Source: Chamaecyparis obtusa (taxonomy: Eukaryota; Streptophyta; Pinopsida; Cupressales; Cupressaceae). Taken from it: DNA of 64,000 bases. The translations under genes were made by a program, and so were the position numbers. How positions within the stretch are numbered: position 1 is the stretch's first letter; each line of letters starts with the position of its first letter. The notes below the pieces were generated by a model. That model had not been told where the DNA came from and did not search any database. It saw nothing but the letters and a program-made list of their open reading frames with translations. This document shows positions 9,131-20,818 of this stretch, one piece after another. Location: positions 1,473,501 through 1,537,500 of the forward strand of contig BSBK01002159.1 in the NCBI GenBank assembly GCA_027943335.1. The letters are read 5' to 3'.

Positions 9131-11790
9131 AGAAAGGGGGAGTATGAAAAAATGAAGTTGCAAGACTTATGGGAGTAGCGATAAATCAAACCTTGTTCCA
9201 AGCTCTATGTGTTAGGAGAAAGCAATGGGCAGATGATTGTGTACCATATTTTGGATGGTGACCAACCATAAATGGTAGGAATAAGTACTGGCTGTCAAAA
9301 TGATGAGCCACTTACCAAACTGGATGTGGTTTCTATTAATCAATTTGCTCTCAATATTTTGAGAAACTGCAGTCACAAAAGGATTTAGGATCACATGGTG
9401 GAGTTTTCAAGCCATTGCCATAGCTAAAATGTTCTCGACTAGTACATGACAATTTCAGCATTTATTTTCTTGGTTTTCAAAATAAGAACTCAATTATGCA
9501 ACCAAGTAGCTATATTCCCATCAATCATTTTTGTAATTTCACACTTTGGATTGATAATATCCTCCACAAGCAGCTACAACTTTGTAAGTTTCAGGAAGAT
9601 TCTTTTGCTTGATGTTGTGTGTAGAAGATCTCAACTATTGGGACCACTAACAGTAAGCATTCCAAACTACACGTTGCTATTTGGAAAGGATTTATCAGCA
9701 GATTATGATCATAACATCATATTTCCAGCCCTCAAACAATCTAATCCACACCAATTATCCAAAGTACAACTAGTGGCATCGTGGTAAGTATCTTTGGAGC
9801 ACAAAGGAAATTTTACAATAATAGTCTAGGAGAGACATACATAATTTTGAGCATGCCATGACCACAATTCAAGGAAGCAGGGTTGCAAAGCATCTTTCAT
9901 ATAAAAGAAGTTACTGACACAGTGAAAAAGCACTTCAAATATACTAGTCTGTTTGTGGGAAGAAGCTCAAATTAAGATCCATTCTAACAAATACAAACTT
10001 GACACGAGGAAGAAATGCTGCTAATATTTTGCCCCTATGTTGCACAAAGAAAAAGATAGACTTCTATCTGCATAATGGCCAGCTTGGGAGATACTGCCAT
10101 CATCATTCCCAATTACTACATTTTATCCATTGTAGCTACACAACTTCTTTTAGCTATGGGAATCATTAATGGATGCTCTCCAGAATTAAGAAAAAATGTT
10201 TTCAGACCAATCCACCCTATTGAGTAAGTTATGAGCTCCACAAAATGTCAAGGACTCTAAATGAAGACCAGAGTAGTGCAACATAAGCAGGATGAAGTAA
10301 CTCCGAATGTAGTTACAAGTGCAAGGAATCACCAAAAGAATATGGAGGTAAGCACATAAGGGAGCCTTGGCTCTTGTGCGAGTTCGTGGATATTTTCATT
10401 CACCATCCAATCAAAAAGGGGCATACGAATGATTAGTTGCTTCCATCATTAGACCCAAGTCAAAGGTTGGAATATCTGGATAATTGGAGGAACTTGCCTA
10501 TGAAAGAGACTGCTTGAGAATATTCAAGAAATACAGATATTTGTAGGAAGTTTTAGACAAGATGTATTGTCCCCCTTAGGGGATCACTTAGGGTTTGGAC
10601 AGATTTCTTAGTTCTCTAATTCCCAATCGTCAGCAACCTCTCTCTACAAATAGCTTGAATGGAAATCTTTCATATATGCCGTAGATGTTTGTATTGAATA
10701 TGATAAATGTATCTGGTATTAATATCCGTGGTTTAATGAATTAGATAATGGAAGAATCGATTAATGCAAAGGATTTGATACTATTGAAGACTGGTCTACA
10801 GCGGTTGTATTATTAAACTATAATATGGATAAGAGTCTTTGATCTCAATCCAATGGGTCTAGCTGTTGATAGTATAATTACTTGAAAGAGTTTGCCTTTG
10901 GCCAATCACTATAGACAAAATAACTTTATATTTGAAGTATTTGAGGCAATGCTGATCTCACCAACTAAATCCACTGTCTATATCTTTAATTTGATTCGCA
11001 TACTCTGAAGTGCCCCTCTATTTCCGTATAAGTTGGATTGAATTCACTTATAAGAGCTCTATGATTTGTACAGATGGATGATGCGCTGTCCTACATTTCA
11101 GAATTGCTGTAAATTAAAGATTTCGATTATGTTTTCTTCTTGGTAAATCCCGATAAACTAGCAGACTTCATTTCACATAGACTGTATGATTGCTGTCTGG
11201 ATATCTCGTATCCTTCAGACTTTGTTTGATGTTTTTCCTTGGCTCATATACTACTACTACCTGTGTGGATATGAACTTTTGACTGTCTATGAATAGTGCT
11301 GAGTAGATGTTGTAAGTACCCCAATAATCAGACTTTATGCTGATGTGATATCCTTGTGACTTTGCTCTCCTGCTATGAAGTATATATGTATGGACCAGTC
11401 TAAATCAATATCTATGCCCTGTTCTTGATCATTGATTGGACACTGGTTATTAATGTGATGTAATGGATGATTGGTTGATGTTTGTATGATGTCATGTTGC
11501 TGTCGTAAGTTATTTTCTCTGTATGATGTAGTTAGCCCAGTGCAACGCAATATCATATGCCGATTGGTCAATTTAAGGGTGCTGACGTATTCACCTATAT
11601 ACCGAATGCTGATTGTAATCCCTTCCCGATTGGTTCTTAAAGTCTGCTTTTATTATATGTTCCTGATAGGATCTCCTCTCCTCCATTTTGTTTATATCTT
11701 CCCTTATTTATCCCCGCCAGTGAGAAAGGAAGCGATCCTCAAAGTCACGACTCTTGTAATCGCATGTTGAATGTGATATGTCTGTTTCAT
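9131..11790. other. Long stretch without a recognised gene
   Basis: No frame here shows a domain I can name. The 9131-9800 part may be the rest of the decayed gypsy pol. A sequence near 10567-10600 (TTGTCCCCCTTAGGGGATCA) contains a short palindrome (CCCCCTTAGGGG). The end grades into simple AT repeats. Confidence 0.4.
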
Positions 11791-11945
11791 TAATCATTCA
11801 ATATATATGTTATTATATATATTTTTTATTTAATAGATATATATATATTATAATATATTTAAGATTTATATTATGATAATAAATTACCAGCACATATATA
11901 TTTTAAGTTTGTAATATTAGTTTATCTGGGCCTCGATCGAAGTTC

Positions 11946-11991
<46 letters not shown>

Positions 11992-12007
11992 TTGTGTTAT
12001 ATTTTAT

Positions 12008-12046
<39 letters not shown>

Positions 12047-12180
12047 ATAAATTATTATTTAATATATTATATTCAAGTATATTATTTATTATTTATTTAA
12101 TTGTCTATTTTTAAATCTTATTATTATTTATTTATTAAAACTCATATTATTCCATGATTGTTTATTATTAAATCCTATTT
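11791..12180. repeat. AT-rich block with (TA)n microsatellites
   Basis: Almost pure A/T with two long TA runs (about 11948-11987 and 12009-12043) separated by ordinary AT-rich sequence. Confidence 0.9.
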
Positions 12181-12239
12181 CAAAACAGGGACATCACACA
12201 AGAGATGCAGACTTGAATTTACAATTGCTTGAGGGCAAG

Positions 12240-13864
12240 CAAATTCAAGCAAAACGGATTTCTCCATCCACTTTTTTCATAATCGACGTTGTGGTCCAAA
12301 ATGCCCATTGGATGTCAAGCAAATAAGATCTCTCACCCTTGGATGGACCTATATCTATAACAAACAATCAAATAAATCTATCTCACCAATTCCAACCACG
12401 TAGAAATCATCTTGCATCCTATGCCTCCCTAAGGTCAACTCAAGTTGCTCAATTTATTTCGCATAGATTAGTAAACCCGTCAACCACTATTACATGAAAC
12501 CTATCAAAATCATTTGTCATCAAATCCATCTTAGTCACCAATCCTTTGTCAACGAAGTTGTGGGCGGCCCCACCATCAATTAAAATTGTCACTTTGTGTC
12601 CCTATAAGAGAGACCTCTTACTTGAAGAGGATGATACCAAGGTGCCCCTAAAAGTGCAGCAAGTATGCCTCTTGATTGTTCTCCTCCCCAATCCTCATGC
12701 TCAACCTCATCCACAACAACCTCAGGTTCAAACTCTTTTTCCTCGAAATCCTAATCAGAAAACTACCTCCATAAAATGTGCATTTCCCTTTCCCAAGCAT
12801 CTAGGACCTAGTATGCATGGTTCTCTACAAGTGAAGCATAGTATGCATGGTTCTCTTCCACCATGCAAGGTTTAGGAGTTAATGTTGTGGGTTGCAAAAA
12901 GCCCTTGTAAAATGGTCTCTTATGCTGACCTAATGGTGCACTCTTGGAGTGGAACTTTCTCTTAGTCATGGAAACCTCCAAATTCGATGCCCTCCGAATA
13001 GCATCATGCAAAAATGTTGGCCAAAAAGCACTCACCAAATGCTGAAGTGACTTTGGTAATCCCTCCATAAACATGAACATGAGTATCCTCTCCATAAACA
13101 TGAACATGAATCTCCTCTCCATAACAACTTGCACCAAAAATAATACCATTGAAAGTGTGCTACAAGATCTTCTATTGAACCATGTTGCCTCAAACATTTC
13201 AACTCTCAAAATTACATCTCCAAATCCCTCCTATCAAACCTCTCTATGAGCTTCTATGTAAATTCAACATGTCACAATGTGGTGATGCCCTTGTGTGATC
13301 AAACCATGATGCCACCACCCATAAGCCATACCCTCCAAATGAAGAACAGCGAGCTTGATAGCTTCATCTTCCATCATAGGGCTGAGTGAGAAATATGAAT
13401 CCAAAATTTTAACCCAAGACCATGCAATGACCTTGTCAAGAACATCAAAAGTTGAGAGTGACAACTTTCCCTCTACTTTAGATCTCTATTGAGTTGTTGT
13501 GTAGGCTATCTTCTTTCTTCCCTTGGCCCATCCCTTAACCTAGCATTATCATAGAGTGCAAACAGAATCTAACTTCTGATATCTGGATCAAGTCTCGTGT
13601 AATCATTTATACAAGTTAATAAGTTATTTGCAGCTGGGCTTGGCTCCTCCTCTTCTTCTTGTGACTAGGTGTTGATCCAATTGCAGTCTTACTATAATTT
13701 GTGTGATTTTTAGTCCCATTTTGACCTAAATTACTCCCTTCTACATTGTTCTCTGCACAGCTAGTGGGTCTATTAGTGTTAATCATGTTCTGCATCATTT
13801 GGATGAGCATTTGTATCATTTGTTCCTATCTTTGAACCATTTGTTCATCCTCCTCATTTGCCAT
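12240..13864 (-). pseudogene. Ty3/gypsy gag and protease remnant
   Basis: Reading down from an ATG at 13864: a Gln/Met-rich start (MANEEDEQM), a stop, then in another frame a gag capsid-like segment (LDSYFSLSPMMEDEAIKLA, LEGMAYGWWHHGL; 13464-13264), then FMEGLPKSLQHLVSAF and a basic tail (13209-12808). At about 12600-12480 the retropepsin-type motif LIDGGAAHNFVDKGLV appears, followed by VIVVDGFTN. The active site reads D-G-G. A 27-bp tandem duplication at about 13066-13120 doubles MFMFME inside gag. RT, RNase H and integrase are absent, and the sequence stops near the (TA)n block. The PBS at about 13990 sets the 5' end. Confidence 0.82.
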
Positions 13865-13989
13865 CTTCTTACCTCTACATCCAATTTCAATGCTAAGCTT
13901 TGCCTCTAATCTTCTTTCTGTCTCTTTGGCTCTCTAACCCCTTGAATAAATTGCATAAACCAAATTGATCCCATACGCTACCAAGACTA

Positions 13990-14005
13990 CCTGCTCTAAT
14001 ACCAA
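13990..14005 (-). promoter_or_regulatory. Primer-binding site of minus-strand gypsy remnant
   Basis: On the minus strand this reads TTGGTATTAGAGCAGG, one change from the usual initiator-tRNA-Met complement TGGTATCAGAGC. It lies just inside the LTR edge at 14011 and about 125 bases before the gag ATG. Confidence 0.75.
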
Positions 14006-14010
14006 TAAAA

Positions 14011-14560
14011 TGATCCTAGGGTTTTCCCTTCCAACCCTAACCAGTCTCAAACGTATACACTTTAAAAATTAAAGATTCACAAGACAATCACATAGTAAAA
14101 TAACAAGAATAATTTAGATTTTCTTCAGCTTCGTCATTAACAAATTTCAAATTTTCAAACTTAGAGAAAACACTAAGATATACAAATTCAATGGATAATT
14201 GATTCAAATCTAATTATAACAAAGACTTGGGACCCAACAAAAATTCAATGTGAGTTTACAACTTTGAGGAAATGATGGGAGTTTGAGCAAGTCTAGTCTT
14301 GATCGGATTTTGAAAACCCTAATGATATAACCTGTGACATAATTTGTCTAGTGATGATTAGAAACTCCAAGGCACTATCACCTTCAAAGAAACTAGTTAC
14401 TTTCACACTAGAACCTCTTTGAGATTAACGTGGAACCCTCAATTGTTAGCAACTAACTAATAAACCATAATGCGATGGGGTGACCTGAATGTAGCTGCTC
14501 TCCTAGGGGTGGTTTCTTCTTTTTTTGTTAGCCTCTTCCCAAGTTGCAGATCTAGTCTAA
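14011..14560 (-). repeat. Probable 5' LTR of minus-strand gypsy remnant
   Basis: On the plus strand the edge reads TGATCCTAGGG, which makes the minus-strand LTR end in CA next to the PBS. The far boundary is not visible, so the right coordinate is a guess. No second copy was found in the window. Confidence 0.45.
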
Positions 14561-14594
14561 AAGTATGTGTATATTCTTCAATGCTCGTTCTAGG

Positions 14595-14973
14595 GGTTAA
14601 TGTTATTGTAGCTATGGTCGGATTCCTTTAGGCCGACATAGATAACATAAAGGTTGTGATAATATAATTATTGTGATATAATAATTATATTATTATGTGA
14701 TAATATAATTATATTATATAATTATTATATTATATTAATAATATAATAATTGGTGCCACTTAGAAGAGTGGCATCCCTTGGTGAAGGGCCACCACAAAAG
14801 GTATAAGGGAAGATTAATCTTCCTCTCTTGAATCATTAAATGAGATATACACAATCTGCTTTATTGATAATAAGCAGTGCTTGGGGAAGACAATAACAGG
14901 TTATTGTCTATGGTTGGGAGGTCAATAATGGAGTCATTGTCTAGGGTTCAACAAGCACAACCAGAAAACAACA
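14595..14973 (+). repeat. Copia-type LTR followed by a PBS
   Basis: Starts near GGTTAATGTTATTGTAGC, resembling the LTR starts at 17167 (TGTTAATGTTTTTGTAGC) and at 22369 read on the minus strand (TGTTGATGTATGTAGC). It has a very AT-rich centre, a TATAAGGG box at about 14801, and ends AAACAACA. TGGTATTAGAGCAG at 14974-14987 follows at once as an initiator-tRNA primer site. No matching 3' LTR was found. Confidence 0.65.
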
Positions 14974-14987
14974 TGGTATTAGAGCAG
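14974..14987 (+). promoter_or_regulatory. Primer-binding site
   Basis: TGGTATTAGAGCAG, one base from the TGGTATCAGAGC consensus, directly abutting the LTR end. Confidence 0.7.
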
Positions 14988-16136
14988 TTTTACCTGCCAT
15001 CCTGTGAGGTTACAGGAGAAAAAGAAATTAAGATATTGCACAACAAAATGAGAGAATAATATTTCCCATATTACATGCCCTCAATTCAAAGTGATGTATG
15101 TGGTTCTGCGGAAATAATATTATTGAGACATAAAATTGACTGATAATTCATTCTGAGTCTTTCATATTACCTATGTGTGGAGCCACTTCAATTCTAAAGG
15201 AGACTATTAATTTAAAGGAAGCTTTGTGAGTCAATTACTGATTAGCGATTTTTTTTTTGGTAAAGCGGATTAACATTTCTGAGATGTCACCGACGGGAGT
15301 TTAATGGAGGTTGCACAAAGATTTGTGCCGCTTCATTTTGTAGGTACTTGCTATAGTTGGGGAGACTTGGTGTGAAGACCATTTTTTCGGTGTATACACT
15401 TGGCTGAGATGGAAAGCAGAAAGTTTGAAATGGCTTCATACCAGGAAGTTGAAACAACATTATGAGTATGGAATGAACTCATTTCCTAGAAAAATTATAT
15501 GTTGCCGCAACTTTTCCGAAAGTTTGAAGGAATTCGTAATCTTGGAGCGATTTATATTATTTTTTTATATGAAAAAATCTTCACTTTCTAAACATTTGGA
15601 AGAGTCGCAAATAAAAAGACATTATTGTGGAAGTCCGAAAACTTTATAAGGAGCCATAAAAATGTGGTGGGACCCAATTCTGTGAGAGGAATTTCTTATA
15701 AGTTTGATATATATACTTGGAAAAATTAAATAATTGAATGTTCGGTCCCTTTAATGAGTTATTGAAGCTTAAAGACTAATGACGAATGGAGAACATTGTT
15801 TGTTAAAGCTTTAAAATTTAATCTTCTTGGGCATTATAATAAGCAGCTGACATCGGCAGAATTTTCTACCAAACTGGAACACATGCCGCCACAGAGATAC
15901 AAATTCAACTAGAGGAAAGATAACTCTAGGAAATTACTGTGCATCTCTCCATTGTCGAAGTCCCATTAATGGGAGGATAAGGTGTTGCGGTGTACCCACA
16001 TTTCATGTAAGCAAAGTTACCTTTAGTGAGGAAGTCTTATGGTTCAGGAATCGTCCATTGCAAGGGAAGAACTGTGTGTGTGGGCCGCCAGGAATCGCAT
16101 TGCATAATGGAATGTATATAAACCTTTGAGGATAGT
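14988..16136. other. No gene recognised
   Basis: Interior of the putative copia-type element. Translations in all frames show nothing I can assign, and gag is not evident. Confidence 0.4.
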
Positions 16137-16862
16137 ATGTTGGAACGCCTACACATTGGAAGATATAATGGGAGGATTGAGACAGCTAGGGAGCTATTTG
16201 ACAAAATGCCTAAACCAGATGTTGTATCATGGAATACAATGATCACAGGTTATGCTCAATGTAGGAGAATCGATGATGCTCGTAGTTTGTTTAATAAAAT
16301 TCCCGGACAAAATGAGGTCTCTTGGAATTTTATGATAACAGGATATGTGCAGAATGGTAGAATAGATGATGCATGTAGATTGTTCAAGCAAATGCCTGAA
16401 GCAATGAAAAATATCACCTCGTGGACTCTGATGATTTTTGGCTATGGGAGATTAGATATTGCACGCAATCTGTTTGACAGCATGCCTAAAAGGAACGTGG
16501 TTTCATGGAACTCCATGATTATGGTGTATGTTCGGCCATTGTTTGATGAAATGCCTCAAAAGGATGTAGTTTCATGCAATTCAGTGATTACGGGGCATAG
16601 TCACAATGCGAGAATAGATGAAGCACGATACTTATTTGACAGAATGCCTCTGCCAGATGTTGTGTCATGGAATGCATTGATTGCAGGTTATGAACATAAT
16701 GGATTTTATGAAGAGTCAAAAGTCAAGCCAGATTTCTCTAGCTTTACAAGCATATTAAGCGCATGTGCTAATCTAGCAACTTTGGGAGAGGGTAAGCAAA
16801 TCCATCAGTATATAATGAAGATAAGCACTTTTGTGGATATCCTTTTGGCGACATCACATTGA
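16137..16862 (+). pseudogene. PLS-type pentatricopeptide repeat fragment
   Basis: A 241-codon open frame made of PPR motifs. At least six cycles of VSWN.MI.GY ... ARxLFDxMP are visible, ending with the long-motif text VKPDFSSFTSILSACANL and GKQIHQYIMK. PLS-class PPR proteins bind organellar RNA in plant plastids or mitochondria. Here no targeting peptide or E/DYW end is present, and three repeats are shortened without breaking the frame (MIFGYGRLDIARNLF, MIMVYVRPLFDEMP, EESKVKPDFSS). The reading runs into copia-type 3' repeats at about 16840. It is most likely a truncated gene copy; an expressed short protein cannot be excluded from sequence alone. Confidence 0.85.
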
Positions 16863-17130
16863 ATGACTCTGTGATGAGAGCTTGTGTTTATTCCACTCAT
16901 GGGAGTAGCTATAGTGGATGTCATGTTGAGAGACTCCATGACAACATCACGTTGAGTGACTCCGTGATGTGAGCTTGTGTTTATTTCACACATGGGAGAA
17001 GTCATGGTGAATATCATGTTGGGTGAATCCATTATGCTATCATGTTGAGAGAATCCGAGATAAAGTTTTGTTATTAACACATATGGGTGCAGCAATTGTG
17101 TTTGTCATGTTGAGAGATTCCATGACATGA
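16845..17130. repeat. Degenerate tandem repeat upstream of a copia 3' LTR
   Basis: About 3-4 imperfect units built on ATCATGTTGAGAGACTCCATGACA and GAGCTTGTGTTTATTYCACNCATGGGAG, roughly 120 bp per unit. Comparable repeats precede other copia LTRs (see 22501-23276). Confidence 0.75.
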
Positions 17131-17154
17131 GAATCTGTAAATGATATCTCCTTT

Positions 17155-17166
17155 GCTAAGAGGGAG
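17155..17166 (+). promoter_or_regulatory. Polypurine tract GCTAAGAGGGAG
   Basis: Immediately precedes TGTTAATG. The same 12 bases occur on the minus strand at 22370-22381 next to another LTR. Confidence 0.75.
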
Positions 17167-17759
17167 TGTTAATGTTTTTGTAGCAGCAAGAGATATCATG
17201 TGTACCTGCAATGACTTCATCAGCAAACAGCTCATGAAACAACCTTCTTTTTGTAACTGTCATCCAGTTGTATGCCACGGCAGTCAGATACTTAAGCGGC
17301 CTTTATTCATTGTTGTCGTTCATTAAAGAGAATGAAGAGTATTAATCTCCAAAGATCATTGGTTCTTTGTGTGCAGAGATCATCGGTTCTTTGTGTGAAA
17401 AGATTATTGGTTCTTCTGTTGAAGTGATTTATTCTGAGATCTTTGTCTTAGGCAGTGAGTTGTTGTAGGATCATTTTGAGCCATACAGCGTTGTTGCATT
17501 CTCTATGTGTGTAGGTGCAAGTTCATTATTTTATAAAGGAAGTTCTGTGGATTCCTTATCGGTGTGAGGGATCAAGAGTTGTGAGCAATGTACTTAAACT
17601 CTGTCATTATTATTATTCAATAAAGGAGAACTCTTTTCTGTGTGGCTGGGTTTTTCCCTCAAGTAGGAGGGTTTTCCCAGGGTAAGTCTCTGTGTCTATT
17701 TGTTCTTGTGCTTTGTATAAGATATCTGCTCTCTGGTTTTGTTATTCCGGTACAAAACA
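17167..17759 (+). repeat. Copia-type 3' LTR
   Basis: Begins TGTTAATGTTTTTG after the polypurine tract and ends GGTACAAAACA. Contains an AATAAAGGAG polyadenylation-type word at about 17620. The 5' partner was not found, and the LTR at 14595-14973 is only similar at its start. No PBS follows, as expected for a 3' LTR. Confidence 0.7.
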
Positions 17760-18938
17760 TTGACATTTTCATCCGCTACCCACCTGGAAACCAAACGGTT
17801 TACATCCTCTGATCACATGCACATCAAGGGTTTTTTTCCCTTCAAAGCATTAAGATGAACACAAGGTCCAAGCTAATTGAAAAATCAAAAATATCAAATA
17901 TCAAAATGCATTTTTTCCTCGGCCAACCTCCTGCTTTTATGATCCCTCATTTACTAATTTAAGCCTGCTAGAAATGTCTTGAATACACTTCTTAATTAAT
18001 ATTATATTGGCCTGCTAGAAACACTTCATTTTTAATACTTCAATCAGCCCCTTTGTCCTAGCTACCAGCTTTTTGAAAACACTTTAATAAACCTTTCTTT
18101 TTGATGATAAAATAATATTAAGCTAAGCTGCCCATTTATAAAATATTTAATAAAGTCACTGGTACAACTTAAGAAATTAATTTTATTATTTCCTTAGCAT
18201 AATCAAAAAAAGGGACTTGACAGAATTAAACTAATACCTACAAATTTAGGAATGATGACAAACCACATGTACGTTTCCAATGAAACAGAAGAACAAAAAA
18301 AACAAGGGCAAAGGGTTAACAAAGGTGCATGGGAATTGGTGAGTTTAATCCACCACTTTGGGTCTTTCACCTTCTAGCCTCTATCCCCATGGACAAAACT
18401 TTTGGAGCATGTAATAGATTACAATATATGGCTCATAATTATCATCAAACTGGAACTAGCCTAAGTACAAGCCAATTATGCAATGTGTTCAGTATTGAAA
18501 CCTCACTGACATTTTTTATTATATATTACATTTGTGTGGGATTTGAGCCATATGTGATCTAGTCATCTCAATATGATTCCATAAGTAGTCATCACACTAA
18601 AGACATTTTAAGCACCATATGTTGATAACAATTAAGTCTTCTCTATGTCAATAAGTGTCTCCATTATCAGCAAGACACTCTTTGGAAACTGCTTATATGT
18701 TTTACATATCATATTTGCTACTTGTTAGTATGTTTCACATAGGGATTGTATGTATGCCAGAGTTGCAAGGTGCTGCAATGGCTCCTTGCAACAACCTTCG
18801 CTTTAATGCATGTGAATTCTTTCAGATTGACAATGGATGTGTAAGTATGCTTTCTGTACAATTTCTGATGTTTACAGTTTCCAAATGAGTATACATCAGG
18901 GTCTATCAAGTTTCCTTTCCTTTACTAGTCTTAGACTC
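17760..18938. other. No gene recognised
   Basis: AT-rich flanking DNA; short frames only. Confidence 0.4.
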
Positions 18939-18978
18939 TGTTAAGGTTTTAGGATCATTGCAAATGTAATGACACTAT
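18939..18978 (+). repeat. 40-bp LTR head fragment
   Basis: Starts TGTTAAGGTTTTAGG and is identical over 40 bases to the minus-strand start of the LTR at 25144-25466, then diverges abruptly. It is a truncated relic of the same LTR family. Confidence 0.75.
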
Positions 18979-20260
18979 TGTTGATGTCAGTTTTGTACCA
19001 CTACATAACATATAGCAATTGAATACTTGATATAGCATACCAAACACTCAACCCTCTCTTGAAAAGTATATACTCATGAAGAACATGAGAATACTCCAAG
19101 GTTCCTTACACCTGTGGATACTAACTCAATTATATTAATGTGATTTGCTGGTTAATCACGTAGGCAGGCTTACGTTGTTCACTTGAGGATGTCAAATTCT
19201 CGCTATGATGAGATTTAGCTTTGCAATGTATACTCAATTGATTTTTCAATTTATATCACTTCCAACTTTGCTCTTCAAACTTCAACTTCTAAACTACTTC
19301 TTGCTTTACTACTACTCCTATAGAATGGAAAGATTGGCAAATGGACAGGGATCCAACCTAATGAGAGCTTGCCAGCGGCGCTACCTCCATAGATGCAATG
19401 ATTCAAGGGGAATGAGACTAGATTACCACACAAGGCTCCTTAACAAGCCGCTAAGATGCTAGTGGCCTAGTATATAGATCCCTATCAAACATTCACCAAT
19501 ATCACCATACAACTAGCCATCTACTTCTATTCTTACTTTAACAACTTTGAAATGAAATCCTATTTTAATTTGAGAGATGAGAAGAAACATGCAATACACC
19601 AAAATGATCATGTATATCCACCATGCAAACCACAACAATGAATAGAGAACAATTTTGATAGTATTCTGGCAACAATTCTCCAACATAACTCCCTCTTACA
19701 AATGAGAACAAATGGCCTTATATAGAGGCTCAAAATTACAATGAGTGGCCAAGATTAAGAGGCAAAATCAAGGGCCAAGATTAAACCTTACAAACCCTAA
19801 TTAGGGTTACCATCTTTCAACCAATTACATGAGGGCACCAACCTTGTGGGCCAATGAGAAAATTACAATAATCTATCAACCAATGAGAACATAGGACACT
19901 TGGCATGATTTGATTGCATGTACATGAAATTGCCACCTCATCAACCTTATCTTATAAATTTATTTAATCTTTGAGATGAGGTGAAGCCTTGGATGCTTGA
20001 GCTCGTCCTTAGAAACTTTCTCATCACCACTTGAACTCGCTTGTACCTGATGTCCTGACCTTGAAAGGGTGAGGTCTCTATGCACTTGGGGTAATCTTGC
20101 CTTGGCCTCGGTGGCTTGCCTGGATGTGAACTTCTTTACAATTTGAGAGCCTTGCTCTTGGCCACCACCTTGAAATTGAACTTGACCCCATCAACCTATC
20201 TTCTCACTTCCACCTTCATTATTCTTGCCTTCTTTAACCTTCATGGCCAAGCTAGCCTTC
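18979..20260. other. No gene recognised; telobox palindrome inside
   Basis: Non-coding. AAACCCTAATTAGGGTTA at about 19793-19810 is a head-to-head pair of telobox-like AAACCCTAA words, more likely part of an old LTR promoter or repeat than a telomere. Confidence 0.4.
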
Positions 20261-20524
20261 CTCAACCTATCTCTCAATTGTATCATGTCAATGGTACCAA
20301 TGTTGGTGTCTCGGACTCACTTCAATTTCGAGAAAAAAGTGGTCTTGGGCATCATGTCTTCCTTGTCTCCTATTTTGGTATTAATTCCCTTTGGGAAAGA
20401 ATCCAATCAAGACAATCGAGAAATCCGCTTAATGAGCCAGCCTTCTCTCAATCCTGAAACTTATCTCCCACGCCAAACAACAATCACCAAAGAAAAGATA
20501 ACAATTAAAGAGAATAAGTTAAAC
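20261..20524. repeat. 264-bp direct repeat, copy 1
   Basis: From CTCAACCTATCTCTCAATTG to AATAAGTTAAAC; roughly 92% identical by eye to 20556-20818. Small open frames here are not conserved as protein. Confidence 0.9.
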
Positions 20525-20555
20525 TGACCTTCTTTGCCATAGAGGACTGGGCTCT

Positions 20556-20818
20556 CTCAACCTATCTCTCAATTGTATCATGTTAATGGTACCGATGTTA
20601 GTCTCGGACTCACTTCAATTTCGAGAAGAAAGTGGTCTTGGGCATCATATCTTCCTTGTCTCCTATTTTGGTATTAATTCCCTTTGGGAAAGGATCCAAT
20701 CAAGACAATCGAGAAATCCGCTTAATGAGTCAGCCTTCTCTCAATCCTGAAACTTATCTCCAACACCAAACAACGCAACACCAAAGAAAAAGATAACAAT
20801 TAAAGAGATAAGTTAAAC
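20556..20818. repeat. 264-bp direct repeat, copy 2
   Basis: Second copy, separated from the first by 31 bases that contain TTGCCATAGAGGACTGGGCT. Differences are scattered substitutions and small indels. Confidence 0.9.

Noticed and set aside
10567..10610. TTAGGG words as an interstitial telomere
   Set aside because: Only two separated words, one not in the plant TTTAGGG form; no array.
11948..12043. (TA)n runs as a regulatory or origin sequence
   Set aside because: Simple dinucleotide repeats are common in AT-rich plant DNA and nothing else supports a role.
12480..12600. Protease active site D-G-G instead of D-S/T-G, here and at 36608, as a possible novelty
   Set aside because: D-G-G forms are common in plant gypsy protease sequences, so it is not unusual.
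14595..17759. A single element with LTRs at 14595-14973 and 17167-17759
   Set aside because: The two LTRs match only over the first 18 bases or so, so they are not a pair; they are treated as separate relics.
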